Origin: DATJQF01 sp035505995
GTDB lineage: Bacteria > Bacteroidota > Bacteroidia > Bacteroidales > FEN-979
Direction of reading: 5' to 3'
DNA: 6,917 bases
Assembly: GCA_035505995.1 (NCBI GenBank)
Contig: DATJQF010000117.1
Location: forward strand, 1-6,917
The first letter of the stretch is position 1, and each line of letters begins with the position of its first letter. A program made the translations under genes and the position numbers. The notes below the pieces were generated by a model. It had not been told where the DNA came from and did no database searches. It worked only from the letters and a program-made list of their open reading frames with translations. This document shows, one piece after another, positions 1-6,723 of this stretch.

Positions 1-918
1 AAAACCCCCGAGGACAACCAGATCGTACACCAGGAAGGCAGCCTGCCGGATCTGGACAAAACCGCATTGCCTCACTGGGAGCTTGCAGAAAAATACGATA
101 TTATCGATTTCCCGACCGGAACGAAAATTTCCGGCGCCGGATTCCCGCTTTACAAAGGGAAAGGGGCCCGGCTGCAGCGGGCGCTGATCAACTTCTTCCT
201 GGATAAAGCCGTGGAGGCCGGGTACCTCGAAGTTCAGCCCCCTTACCTGGTCAACTCCGCTTCCGGGTTTGCCACGGGGCAGCTTCCCGACAAAGACGGG
301 CAGATGTACTTTGTCAACGAGGACGAGCTTTACCTGATCCCAACGGCCGAAGTGCCGGTCACCAACATTTACCGGGACCTGATCCTGAAAGTTTCCGGGC
401 TGCCGGTCAAGAATGTCGCATATTCCAGCTGCTTCCGGAGGGAAGCCGGATCTTACGGGAAAGATGTAAGGGGGCTGAACCGCCTGCACCAGTTCGACAA
501 GGTGGAGATCGTTCAGATCGCAAACCCCGCCACTTCTTATGCGACCCTGGAAGAGATGCGGGAGCATGTGTCGGGGCTGCTCCGGGCGCTGGAACTTCCC
601 TTCCGGGTGGTGAAGCTGTGCGGAGGGGATATGAGCTTCACATCGGCCATGACCTACGACATGGAGGTATATTCCGCGGCCCAGAAGCGGTGGCTCGAGG
701 TAAGCTCCATCTCCAACTTTGAAACGTTCCAGTCGAACCGGATGAAGCTCCGCTTCAAGGACGAAAGCGGTAAGATCCAGCTCGCCCATACCCTGAACGG
801 CAGCGCCCTGGCCCTGCCCAGGATAGTGGCAGCCTTACTGGAGAACAACCAGGTACCGGAAGGAATCCGGATCCCTGCCTCCCTGGTTCCCTATACAGGA
901 TTTAACACTATTTCCTGA
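1..918 (+). CDS. serS: Seryl-tRNA synthetase, 5'-truncated by window edge
   Basis: This cytosolic class II aminoacyl-tRNA synthetase charges tRNA-Ser with serine, and also tRNA-Sec where present. The frame is open from base 1 to TGA at 916-918, leaving 305 residues. Bacterial SerRS is usually about 420-430 residues, so roughly 115-120 are missing: the N-terminal antiparallel coiled-coil arm that grips the tRNA. The catalytic core is all here. LPHWEL follows the arm junction. Motif 1 (ARLQRALINFFLD) is near residues 57-69. The serine/ATP-site TAEVP begins at residue 115. Motif 2 (FRREAGSYGKDVRG) begins near residue 145, followed by HQFDKVE. SNFETFQSNR lies near residues 237-246. Motif 3 (LNGSALALPR) begins at residue 265. 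The TTG at 67 is an internal codon, not the start, because conserved sequence continues upstream of it. Spellings such as SNFETFQSNR and LNGSALALPR fit Bacteroidota orthologues from memory. No frameshift is visible, and identification is near certain. Confidence 0.97.
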   Translation, partial: KTPEDNQIVHQEGSLPDLDKTALPHWELAEKYDIIDFPTGTKISGAGFPLYKGKGARLQRALINFFLDKAVEAGYLEVQPPYLVNSASGFATGQLPDKDGQMYFVNEDELYLIPTAEVPVTNIYRDLILKVSGLPVKNVAYSSCFRREAGSYGKDVRGLNRLHQFDKVEIVQIANPATSYATLEEMREHVSGLLRALELPFRVVKLCGGDMSFTSAMTYDMEVYSAAQKRWLEVSSISNFETFQSNRMKLRFKDESGKIQLAHTLNGSALALPRIVAALLENNQVPEGIRIPASLVPYTGFNTIS

Positions 919-944
919 TAACGTCGTTGATCCCGGGAAATTTT

Positions 945-952
945 TAATTTTG
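945..952 (+). promoter_or_regulatory. Putative Bacteroidota -7 promoter element upstream of the PorT-like gene
   Basis: TAATTTTG matches the Bacteroidota primary-sigma -7 consensus TAnnTTTG exactly. It lies 38 bases upstream of the ATG at 991, so a transcript starting a few bases downstream would have a short leader of about 30 bases. The -33 side is weak: the best candidate is TTG at 927-929, with 15 bases between, slightly short of the usual spacing. The location in a 72-base spacer after serS supports a new transcription unit here. This is pattern matching only. Confidence 0.45.
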
Positions 953-990
953 ATTCCGGGACATTCAAGCATTCATTAAAATCACTCAAC

Positions 991-1605
991 ATGAAAAAGA
1001 CATTACTGCTGATCCTTGCGATCTTTCTCTTTGCAGGATTTTCTTACGGACAGCTTACCCTCGGGATCCGCGCAGGTTATAACGGGAACAAGCTCTACAC
1101 GAGCCTGAGCAATATCGAATCCCAGTTCAAGAGCGGGTTCCATGTCGGGGTGTTCTCCCGGTTCGGCAAGCGTCTTTATTTCGCACCGGAGCTGATTTAT
1201 ACCTTCAGCGGAGGAGAGTTCACGAATAACGGAACCGATACCTCCTGGAATAAACAGTCATTCACGATCGGTAGTCTCGATGTCCCCCTGCTGGTTGGGT
1301 TCAAGATCATCCGGACCAAACTGCTAAAATGGAGGATCGAGCTGGGACCTGTGGCTTCTTTTATCGTCCATAAGAAGGTAACGAACTTCGACGATCTCAC
1401 GGGACCCATTACCAATGCCGATTTCAATTCGATCCAGTGGCAGATCCTGGCGGGAACCGGGATCGACCTCTGGTTCATGACCCTGGATATCCGTTACCAG
1501 TATGCCTTCAATTCATTGCTCAAGGACGTGGAGAATTATTCCTTCGATACCAAGAATAATTATATCGTGGTCTCCCTCGGGTTTAAAATCCTGGGTAACA
1601 AATAA
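991..1605 (+). CDS. PorT-like outer-membrane beta-barrel protein
   Basis: This 204-residue protein is predicted to sit in the outer membrane. A Sec signal peptide covers residues 1-20 (two lysines, a Leu/Ile/Phe core, then FSYG), with likely cleavage before Gln21. The mature part alternates hydrophobic and polar residues as in a small barrel. It carries PorT/OMP_b-brl_2 family hallmarks: GIRAGYNGNK at the start of the first strand, GFHVGVF, a PELIYTFSGGEF strand, LDVPLLVGF, ELGPVASF, AGTGIDLWF and a terminal strand ending IVVSLGFKIL. Length is typical of the family. The ATG at 991 is chosen because it directly precedes the signal peptide; no Shine-Dalgarno is present, as usual in Bacteroidota. 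It follows serS by 72 bases and probably has its own promoter. The ligand or role is unknown; members of this broad family include PorT of the T9SS, but nothing here shows that specific function. Confidence 0.85.
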   Translation: MKKTLLLILAIFLFAGFSYGQLTLGIRAGYNGNKLYTSLSNIESQFKSGFHVGVFSRFGKRLYFAPELIYTFSGGEFTNNGTDTSWNKQSFTIGSLDVPLLVGFKIIRTKLLKWRIELGPVASFIVHKKVTNFDDLTGPITNADFNSIQWQILAGTGIDLWFMTLDIRYQYAFNSLLKDVENYSFDTKNNYIVVSLGFKILGNK

Positions 1606-1619
1606 AATTTACTTAGTCT

Positions 1620-1647
1620 CTTTTACGTTTGTCCGGAAACGTAAAAG
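1620..1647. repeat. Perfect 11-bp inverted repeat (operator or hairpin candidate)
   Basis: The left arm CTTTTACGTTT (1620-1630) and right arm AAACGTAAAAG (1637-1647) are exact reverse complements separated by the six bases GTCCGG. The right arm ends 9 bases before the ATG at 1657. The arms are AT-rich, and no T-run follows the right arm (next bases CAGACCGC), so a canonical intrinsic terminator for the upstream gene is unlikely. The left arm contains most of a TAnnTTTG promoter match, so a dimeric repressor site is plausible. A hairpin in the leader affecting translation is the alternative. Confidence 0.8.
1624..1631 (+). promoter_or_regulatory. Putative -7 promoter element inside the inverted repeat
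   Basis: TACGTTTG matches the Bacteroidota -7 consensus TAnnTTTG exactly and lies 25 bases before the ATG at 1657. Transcription starting shortly downstream would give a leader of only about 20 bases. I see no convincing TTTG or TTG at the -33 position (around 1600-1607, AT-rich), so the promoter may be weak, activator-dependent or spurious. If real, it would drive the barrel gene, mtnA and the propeller gene together. Confidence 0.4.
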
Positions 1648-1656
1648 CAGACCGCT

Positions 1657-2244
1657 ATGAAAAAGGTTATCATTTCACTGATTGCAGGGTCCGTTTTTTT
1701 CCTGTTGACCTTTAGCGAGACCCAAGCGCAATCCCGCGCTCCCGTTGACCCGGTTTCCCAGGGCGACTGGATCCTTAATTTCGGCATCGGGGCAGGTAAT
1801 CCCTATTTTAACAACGGGTATGGTTTCGGACCGGGATTTAAAGTGGCCTTCGAAGGAGCTTTGTGGCAGGTCGGGCCGGGGGTGTTCACCATCGGGGGTG
1901 AGCTCGGTTTCTCATATTTTGCCTACACCTACGCCAACATCCTGGATGTCAAATACCGCGAGCACTGGATCAATTTCATGATCGGCGCCCGAAGCGCCTA
2001 TCATTACGGGTTCAAGGTGAAAGGGCTGGATGTATATGCCGGGATCCCGCTGGGAATCGGTTTCAGTGCGTACCATTACGATTATTATGATGAATCGTGG
2101 TGGCACGGATATCATCCTGTTTTTCCCTATGTGGGAATCTTCTTCGGAACCTCCTATTTTTTCAACCCGGTCATCGGGATCAACGCGGAGATAGGGTATA
2201 GCGCGACCTACGCGCAGATCGGCATGGTTTTTAAGATCAAGTGA
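1657..2244 (+). CDS. Outer-membrane beta-barrel protein, aromatic- and glycine-rich
   Basis: This 195-residue predicted outer-membrane protein is of unknown function. The signal peptide covers residues 1-24 (MKK, a hydrophobic core through residue 19, then TQA) with likely cleavage before Gln25. The mature chain is made of amphipathic strands with many Gly, Tyr and Phe residues (GIGAGNPYFNNGYGFGPG, VFTIGGELGFSYFAYTY, YAGIPLGIGFSAYHYDYY) and ends in a strand AQIGMVFKIK, consistent with an eight-stranded-type barrel. Residues 139-154 form an unusual probable loop dense in Tyr, His, Trp and acidic residues. It is not recognisably related in sequence to the barrel gene just upstream. The stop TGA (2242-2244) overlaps the GTG start of mtnA, so the two are probably translationally coupled. 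The start at 1657 is set by the signal peptide. The assignment to the outer membrane is inferred from composition and pattern, not from a named family match. Confidence 0.78.
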   Translation: MKKVIISLIAGSVFFLLTFSETQAQSRAPVDPVSQGDWILNFGIGAGNPYFNNGYGFGPGFKVAFEGALWQVGPGVFTIGGELGFSYFAYTYANILDVKYREHWINFMIGARSAYHYGFKVKGLDVYAGIPLGIGFSAYHYDYYDESWWHGYHPVFPYVGIFFGTSYFFNPVIGINAEIGYSATYAQIGMVFKIK

Positions 2245-3293
2245 AAGTACAAGGCAAGGATTACCGGACAGTCTGGATGGAAGGTTCCACCGTATATTTT
2301 ATTGACCAGAACCTTCTTCCGTTCGAATTCCGTGTTGCAGCCAGTCATACGTTTACAGAATCCTGCCGGGTGATCACCGGCATGCAGGTACGCGGAGCCG
2401 GGGCGATCGGAGCCCTGGCGGGCTTTGCCATGGCGCAGGCTTTTATAGAGGCCTCCACCGGTAAAGATCCCGGCTTCGCGGAAAAAGCGCGCAGGATGAT
2501 CGAGTGCACCCGCCCCACCGCCCGGAATCTCTTTTATGCCACCGAGCGTGTCTTCCTGGCCGGGTTGAAATCGGCGGAGCATGCCATCAAAGAGGCGCAG
2601 GCGATTGCCGACAAAGATGCTTCCGATTCCCTGAAGATCGGGGAATACGGCAGCCCGCTGATCCAAAACGGAAGCCGGATCGAGACCCATTGCAATGCCG
2701 GGTGGCTGGCTTTCGTGGACTGGGGCACGGCGCTGTCGCCAGTGTACCTGGCCCACCGGGAAGGGAAGAAAGTATTTGTGTATGCGGATGAAACCCGTCC
2801 CCGCGGACAGGGCGGCCGGCTGACCGCCTGGGAATTATCGAATGCGGGCATCCCGCATGCCATTATTCCCGATCATGCCGGGGCCTGGCTGATGAGCCGG
2901 GGAAAGATCGATCTCGTCCTGACCGGCGCCGACCGCATCGCGGCCAACGGGGATACCGCCAACAAGATCGGGACCCTTGAAAAAGCCATTGCGGCGAAGC
3001 ATTTCGGGATCCCGTTCTATGTTGCCGCTCCCACTTCCACTTTCGATCCGAGATGCCGCAGCGGCGCTGAAGTGATCATCGAAGAGCGTTCGCCGGAAGA
3101 AGTCCATTACCAGACAGGCCCCGATGAAAACGGCAACCTTCACCGGATCCGGGTAACCTCCCCCGGATCGGATGCCGTAAATCCCGCTTTCGATATCACC
3201 CCCGCGGAACTGATCACCGGGATCATCACCGAAAAAGGAATCATTCAACCTTCTGCTGAAAATATTGTCAAACTTTTAAACCCCCATCTATGA
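2241..3293 (+). CDS. mtnA: S-methyl-5-thioribose-1-phosphate isomerase family protein
   Basis: This cytosolic 350-residue enzyme belongs to the MtnA/eIF2B-alpha-like aldose-ketose isomerase family. MtnA converts 5-methylthioribose-1-phosphate to the ribulose form in methionine salvage. Phosphate-site motif VRGAGAIG is at 50-57, TRPTARNL at 90-97, and THCNAG at 149-154 carries the family catalytic cysteine (Cys151). YADETRPRGQGGRLTAWEL spans 181-199. TGADRIAANGD (228-238) carries the catalytic aspartate (Asp231), and NKIGT and PFYVAAPTSTFD follow. The C-terminus NPAFDITPAELITGIITEKG is typical. The GTG start at 2241 is preferred over the internal ATG (Met13) because the N-terminal MKVQGK segment fits homologues as I recall them. 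GTGA and ATGA overlaps join it to both neighbours. The family also contains isomerases of 5-deoxyribose-1-phosphate and related sugars, so the exact substrate is not proven; no mtnK, mtnN, mtnP, mtnB, mtnC or mtnD is visible nearby. Confidence 0.93.
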   Translation: MKVQGKDYRTVWMEGSTVYFIDQNLLPFEFRVAASHTFTESCRVITGMQVRGAGAIGALAGFAMAQAFIEASTGKDPGFAEKARRMIECTRPTARNLFYATERVFLAGLKSAEHAIKEAQAIADKDASDSLKIGEYGSPLIQNGSRIETHCNAGWLAFVDWGTALSPVYLAHREGKKVFVYADETRPRGQGGRLTAWELSNAGIPHAIIPDHAGAWLMSRGKIDLVLTGADRIAANGDTANKIGTLEKAIAAKHFGIPFYVAAPTSTFDPRCRSGAEVIIEERSPEEVHYQTGPDENGNLHRIRVTSPGSDAVNPAFDITPAELITGIITEKGIIQPSAENIVKLLNPHL

Positions 3294-6200
3294 AATTATT
3301 TACACGCGCAGGGATCCTGGGATTGGCTGCCCTGATCATCCTGACCGTTCAGCTCGGAGCGGCAGAGAAAAACAAGTCGAAACCCAAGGAAGAAAAACAG
3401 AAGAAAGAGGCCAGGAAGGATTCGGTCATGAACTCCTCCCTGGTGAGCGGGCTTTCGTTCCGCAGCATCGGGCCGGCCTTCACCTCAGGGCGGATCGCAG
3501 AGTTTGCCGTCAACCCGAATGATCACAGCGAATGGTTCGTGGCGGCTGCGTCCGGCCATGTGTGGAAGACCGTTAATAACGGCACCACCTTCGACCCGGT
3601 CTTCGATAATTACGGCGCCTATTCCATCGGCTATGTCACTTACGACCCGAACAATACTTTCGTGCTCTGGATCGGGACCGGCGAGAACAACCACCAGCGG
3701 TCGCTCGGGTACGGTAACGGGGTGTATAAGAGCATCGACGGGGGCAAAAGCTGGAAATTCATGGGGTTGAAGGATTCGCGCCAGATCGGGAAGATCCTCA
3801 TCGACCCGAGGAATTCCGATGTGGTGTATGTGGCGGCCGAAGGCTCGGTATGGGGACCCGGCGGCGACCGGGGGCTATATAAGTCCACCGACGGCGGCAA
3901 GACCTGGAAGAAGATCCTCGAGATCAGCGAGAACACCGGGGTGAACAATGTGATCCTGGACCCGCGCAACCCGGATGTGCTGTATGCCACGTCGGAGCAG
4001 CGCCGGCGGCATGTGTTCACCAAGATCGGCGGCGGACCCGAATCTGCCGTGTATAAATCGGTGAATGCCGGAGAGACCTGGGACAAGCTGACCAACGGCA
4101 TCCCGGGCGCCGATAAAGGCGGGATGGGGATCGCCATCTCCCCGATCAACCCGGACGTGCTGTACCTCATTATTGAATCCACCCCGGATGCCTCCGGCTT
4201 TTACCGGAGCATCGACCGCGGGGCATCCTGGCAGAAGATGAGCGGGCATGTCGCCCAGGGCCAGTATTATAATAAGCTCTATTGCGATCCCAAACAGTTT
4301 GATAAGGTCTATTCCGTTGAAACGGTCACGCAGGTCACCGAGGACGGGGGAAAAACGTGGAGGCCCCTCGGGAACAACAAGCGGCACGTGGATGACCATG
4401 CCATGTGGATCGACCCGGGCGACCCGAAGCACTTCTTCATCGGCGGCGACGGGGGAATTTATGAATCCTTCGACGGGGGAAAAGAGTTCGTGTTCAAGTC
4501 GAACCTCCCGGTGACCCAGTTCTACCGCGTACAGGTGGACGACTCCTCTCCTTTTTATTATGTGTACGGCGGAACCCAGGACAATAACAGCGTGGGGGGA
4601 CCCTCGCGGGATATCAGCAATTCAGGAGTTCTGAGCGATGAATGGTTCGTCACCAACGGCGGCGACGGGTTCTGGTCGCAGATCGACCCGGTGGACCCGA
4701 ACATCGTGTATGCCGAATCGCAGTACGGGGGCATGGTCCGGTATGACCGCAAAAGCCTGGAAGCGCTCGATATCCGGCCGGAGCCGAGGGAAGGAGAGGA
4801 CAGCTACAAATGGAACTGGAACACTCCCCTTCTGATCAGCCCGCATTCCCATACCCGGCTTTATTGCGCCGCGAACAAGGTCTTCCGCAGCGACGACCGC
4901 GGGAACACCTGGCAGGTGATCAGTGACGATCTCACTGCGCAGATCGACCGGAACAAATGGCCGGTGATGGGGAAATACTGGAGCATCGATGCGGTGCAGA
5001 AAGATATCTCCACTTCGCTGTACGGAACGATCATCTCCCTGGAGGAATCCCCGGTGAAAGAGGATCTCCTCTATGCCGGAACGGACGACGGGCTGATCCA
5101 GGTCACGGAAGACGCCGGCAAGCACTGGACGAAGATCGACAAGTTCCCGGGCATCCCGGAGAACACCTATGTGAGCAATATCCGGGCTTCCCGGTTTGAT
5201 GAAAATACCGTGTTCGCTTCGTTCGATAATATCCTGCGGGATGATTTCAGGCCCTATCTCCTCAAGAGCACGGATAAAGGAAAGACCTGGACCTCGATCG
5301 CCGGCAATCTCCCGGAGAACGGAACCGTGCATTCCATCATGCAGGATTTCAAGGATCCGGATCTTTTATTCGCCGGGACCGAATTTGGCTGTTTCTTCAC
5401 GGTGGACGGCGGCAAGAACTGGATCCAGCTCAAGAGCGGCATTCCCGATATCCAGATCCGCGATATCGTGCTCCAGAAAAGGGAGAATGACCTGGTACTG
5501 GCCTCTTTCGGGAGGGGCTTTTACATTCTCGATGATTATTCCCCGCTGCGCCTGCTGACCAAGGAGAACCTCGATAAGGAAGGATATTTGTTCCCGGTAA
5601 GGGATGCATTGATGTACCTGCCTTCCGATTCCAAATGGGCGCAGGGATCGACGGTATATGCCGCAAAGAACCCCGAGTTCGGCGCGATGTTTACCTATTA
5701 TGTAAAAGAGGTCCCGAAGACCCTCAAGGAAAAGAGAAAAGAGGTGGAGGATTCACTCTTCAAGAAAAGCGAGCCCATTCCCCAGCCCTCCGAGGCAGAC
5801 TTAAAAGCAGAAAAACGCGAGATCCCGCCGTATCTGACCTTCACCATCAGGGATGAGCAGGGAAACGTGGTCCGGACGATCCGCAAAAGCGCTTCCAAAG
5901 GCATTAACCGGGTGAACTGGGACCTGCGGTACCAGTCGAGGAATGAAGTGGAGGCCGGTGAAAAGTTCGAGCCGCTGAACGACAACGGTAGCGGGGTGCT
6001 GGCCATGCCGGGCAAATACACAGTTTCCCTATCCATGACCGCCGGGGGCCAGACCAAAGAGCTGGCCGGACCGGTCGCGTTCAATGCGGTGGTGCTGAAC
6101 AATGCCACCCTGCCGGCGGAGGACCGCGCCGCGATGACCGCCTTCCATAAAAAGGTCGCGGAAATTACCCGGGTGATGAACGGGACGGAGACCTATGCGG

Positions 6201-6604
6201 AGGGACTGCTCAAGCGCGTGGATAATATCCTGCAGGCCCTGAACAGCACGCCCAACGGTTCCCCCGACCTGTATGCGAAAGCCATGGATTACCGGAACCA
6301 GCTGGATGACATCCTGCATGTGAAATTCAACCGGGTTTCCACGCACCCGAGCGAGGAGGAAAATCCTCCGGCCCCGGTGCCGCTGAACGACCGCCTGTAC
6401 AAGATGACCTGGGTGACCTGGTCTTCTACGGGCAGCCCGACACAGACGCAGCTGGATGCCTATAAGATCATCCAGGATGAATTTCCACCGGTGTATGACC
6501 AGGTGAAGAAGCTGGGAGAGCAGGATATTCCGGCACTGGAGAAGCAGCTGGAAACCATGGGAGCGCCGGAAACGCCGGACAGGTTGCCGGAGTGGAAGAA
6601 GTAG
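3290..6604 (+). CDS. Exported BNR/Asp-box (VPS10/sortilin-like) beta-propeller protein
   Basis: This 1104-residue exported protein is of a type often annotated as glycosyl hydrolase or VPS10-domain protein in Bacteroidota and Acidobacteria; its real activity is unknown. A signal peptide covers about residues 1-25 (LAALIILTVQLGAA), then a Lys/Glu-rich linker to about 44. SFRSIGPAFTSGRI at 56-69 opens the propeller region. Asp-box repeats (S/T-x-D-x-G-x-T-W) start at 148, 199, 257, 307, 350, 534, 606, 660 and 704, with degenerate copies at 94 and 393, consistent with one large or two tandem propellers ending near 750. Residues about 845-935 resemble a FlgD-like Ig domain (SASKGINRVNWDLRY, then MPGKYTVSL). 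From about 940 a helical, charged tail runs to the end. No T9SS signal is present at its C-terminus (ends EWKK), so it is probably periplasmic or outer-membrane associated. ATG 3290 overlaps the mtnA stop. I see no sialidase FRIP motif or complete catalytic set, so hydrolase activity is not supported. Confidence 0.88.
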   Translation: MKLFTRAGILGLAALIILTVQLGAAEKNKSKPKEEKQKKEARKDSVMNSSLVSGLSFRSIGPAFTSGRIAEFAVNPNDHSEWFVAAASGHVWKTVNNGTTFDPVFDNYGAYSIGYVTYDPNNTFVLWIGTGENNHQRSLGYGNGVYKSIDGGKSWKFMGLKDSRQIGKILIDPRNSDVVYVAAEGSVWGPGGDRGLYKSTDGGKTWKKILEISENTGVNNVILDPRNPDVLYATSEQRRRHVFTKIGGGPESAVYKSVNAGETWDKLTNGIPGADKGGMGIAISPINPDVLYLIIESTPDASGFYRSIDRGASWQKMSGHVAQGQYYNKLYCDPKQFDKVYSVETVTQVTEDGGKTWRPLGNNKRHVDDHAMWIDPGDPKHFFIGGDGGIYESFDGGKEFVFKSNLPVTQFYRVQVDDSSPFYYVYGGTQDNNSVGGPSRDISNSGVLSDEWFVTNGGDGFWSQIDPVDPNIVYAESQYGGMVRYDRKSLEALDIRPEPREGEDSYKWNWNTPLLISPHSHTRLYCAANKVFRSDDRGNTWQVISDDLTAQIDRNKWPVMGKYWSIDAVQKDISTSLYGTIISLEESPVKEDLLYAGTDDGLIQVTEDAGKHWTKIDKFPGIPENTYVSNIRASRFDENTVFASFDNILRDDFRPYLLKSTDKGKTWTSIAGNLPENGTVHSIMQDFKDPDLLFAGTEFGCFFTVDGGKNWIQLKSGIPDIQIRDIVLQKRENDLVLASFGRGFYILDDYSPLRLLTKENLDKEGYLFPVRDALMYLPSDSKWAQGSTVYAAKNPEFGAMFTYYVKEVPKTLKEKRKEVEDSLFKKSEPIPQPSEADLKAEKREIPPYLTFTIRDEQGNVVRTIRKSASKGINRVNWDLRYQSRNEVEAGEKFEPLNDNGSGVLAMPGKYTVSLSMTAGGQTKELAGPVAFNAVVLNNATLPAEDRAAMTAFHKKVAEITRVMNGTETYAEGLLKRVDNILQALNSTPNGSPDLYAKAMDYRNQLDDILHVKFNRVSTHPSEEENPPAPVPLNDRLYKMTWVTWSSTGSPTQTQLDAYKIIQDEFPPVYDQVKKLGEQDIPALEKQLETMGAPETPDRLPEWKK

Positions 6605-6618
6605 TGAGCAGTGAGCAG
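6605..6618 (+). repeat. Tandem heptamer TGAGCAG x2
   Basis: Two exact copies of TGAGCAG (6605-6611, 6612-6618) begin immediately after the TAG stop of the propeller gene. The copies are continued by a partial AGTAAGG. Short heptamer arrays of the TGAGTAG/TGAGCAG kind occur in intergenic DNA of several bacteria as I recall, but only two units are present here, so the significance is small. Confidence 0.5.
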
Positions 6619-6642
6619 TAAGGGGTGAGATCCTTGGAAAGT

Positions 6643-6691
6643 ATCCCCTCCTGTTCCTGAAGCGAAGCGGAAGGAAATAGGAGGGGTGGAT
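6643..6691. repeat. Long GC-rich hairpin, REP-like intergenic element
   Basis: CCCCTCCT (6645-6652) pairs exactly with AGGAGGGG (6679-6686). The stem continues inward with a G-T wobble (6653/6678), a one-base bulge (A6677), and TTCCT (6654-6658) against AGGAA (6672-6676), leaving an apical loop of 13 bases. AT and AT at the outer ends (6643-6644, 6690-6691) can pair across a small bulge. It lies between convergent genes and could end transcription from either side, but neither side has a clean T-run. Its shape resembles repetitive extragenic palindromes; copy number elsewhere is unknown. Confidence 0.65.
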
Positions 6692-6712
6692 TCCCCCGGG
6701 TATTCGGGGGAA
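6691..6712. repeat. Second GC-rich hairpin, directly adjoining the first
   Basis: TTCCCCCG (6691-6698) is the exact reverse complement of CGGGGGAA (6705-6712), with loop GGTATT. The 8-bp stem starts where the previous hairpin ends, so the two form a tandem pair. On the plus strand it is followed by AAGACGGGGTGGTTTATT and then a T-rich stretch inside the opposing gene. It may act as a terminator or transcript-stabilising end for the plus-strand operon or the minus-strand gene, but it is not a textbook intrinsic terminator. Confidence 0.65.
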
Positions 6713-6723
6713 GACGGGGTGGT

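Noticed and set aside
67..69. TTG at 67 as the start of serS
   Set aside because: The frame is open to base 1 and upstream residues (DNQIVHQEG, then the LPHWEL junction) fit the conserved region of SerRS, so the gene simply runs off the left edge.
931..961. Inverted repeat TCCCGG/CCGGGA as a terminator for serS
   Set aside because: The stem is only 6 bp with a loop of about 19 bases, no T-run follows it, and it overlaps the likely promoter of the next gene. It may be chance.
1620..1647. The palindrome as an intrinsic terminator of the PorT-like gene
   Set aside because: The stem is AT-rich and is followed by CAGACCGC instead of a T-run, so it does not have intrinsic-terminator form.
4622..5332. 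A 236-codon open frame on the minus strand within the propeller gene
   Set aside because: It lies wholly antisense to a well-supported coding gene with clear Asp-box repeats, shows no recognisable domain, and open antisense frames are common in GC-rich coding DNA. The same applies to minus-strand frames at 3640-4182, 3875-4432 and 2208-2756.
3290..6604. Sialidase (neuraminidase) assignment of the propeller protein
   Set aside because: Asp-boxes are shared by many propeller families. No FRIP-type arginine motif or catalytic Tyr/Glu pair could be recognised, so the enzyme name is not supported.
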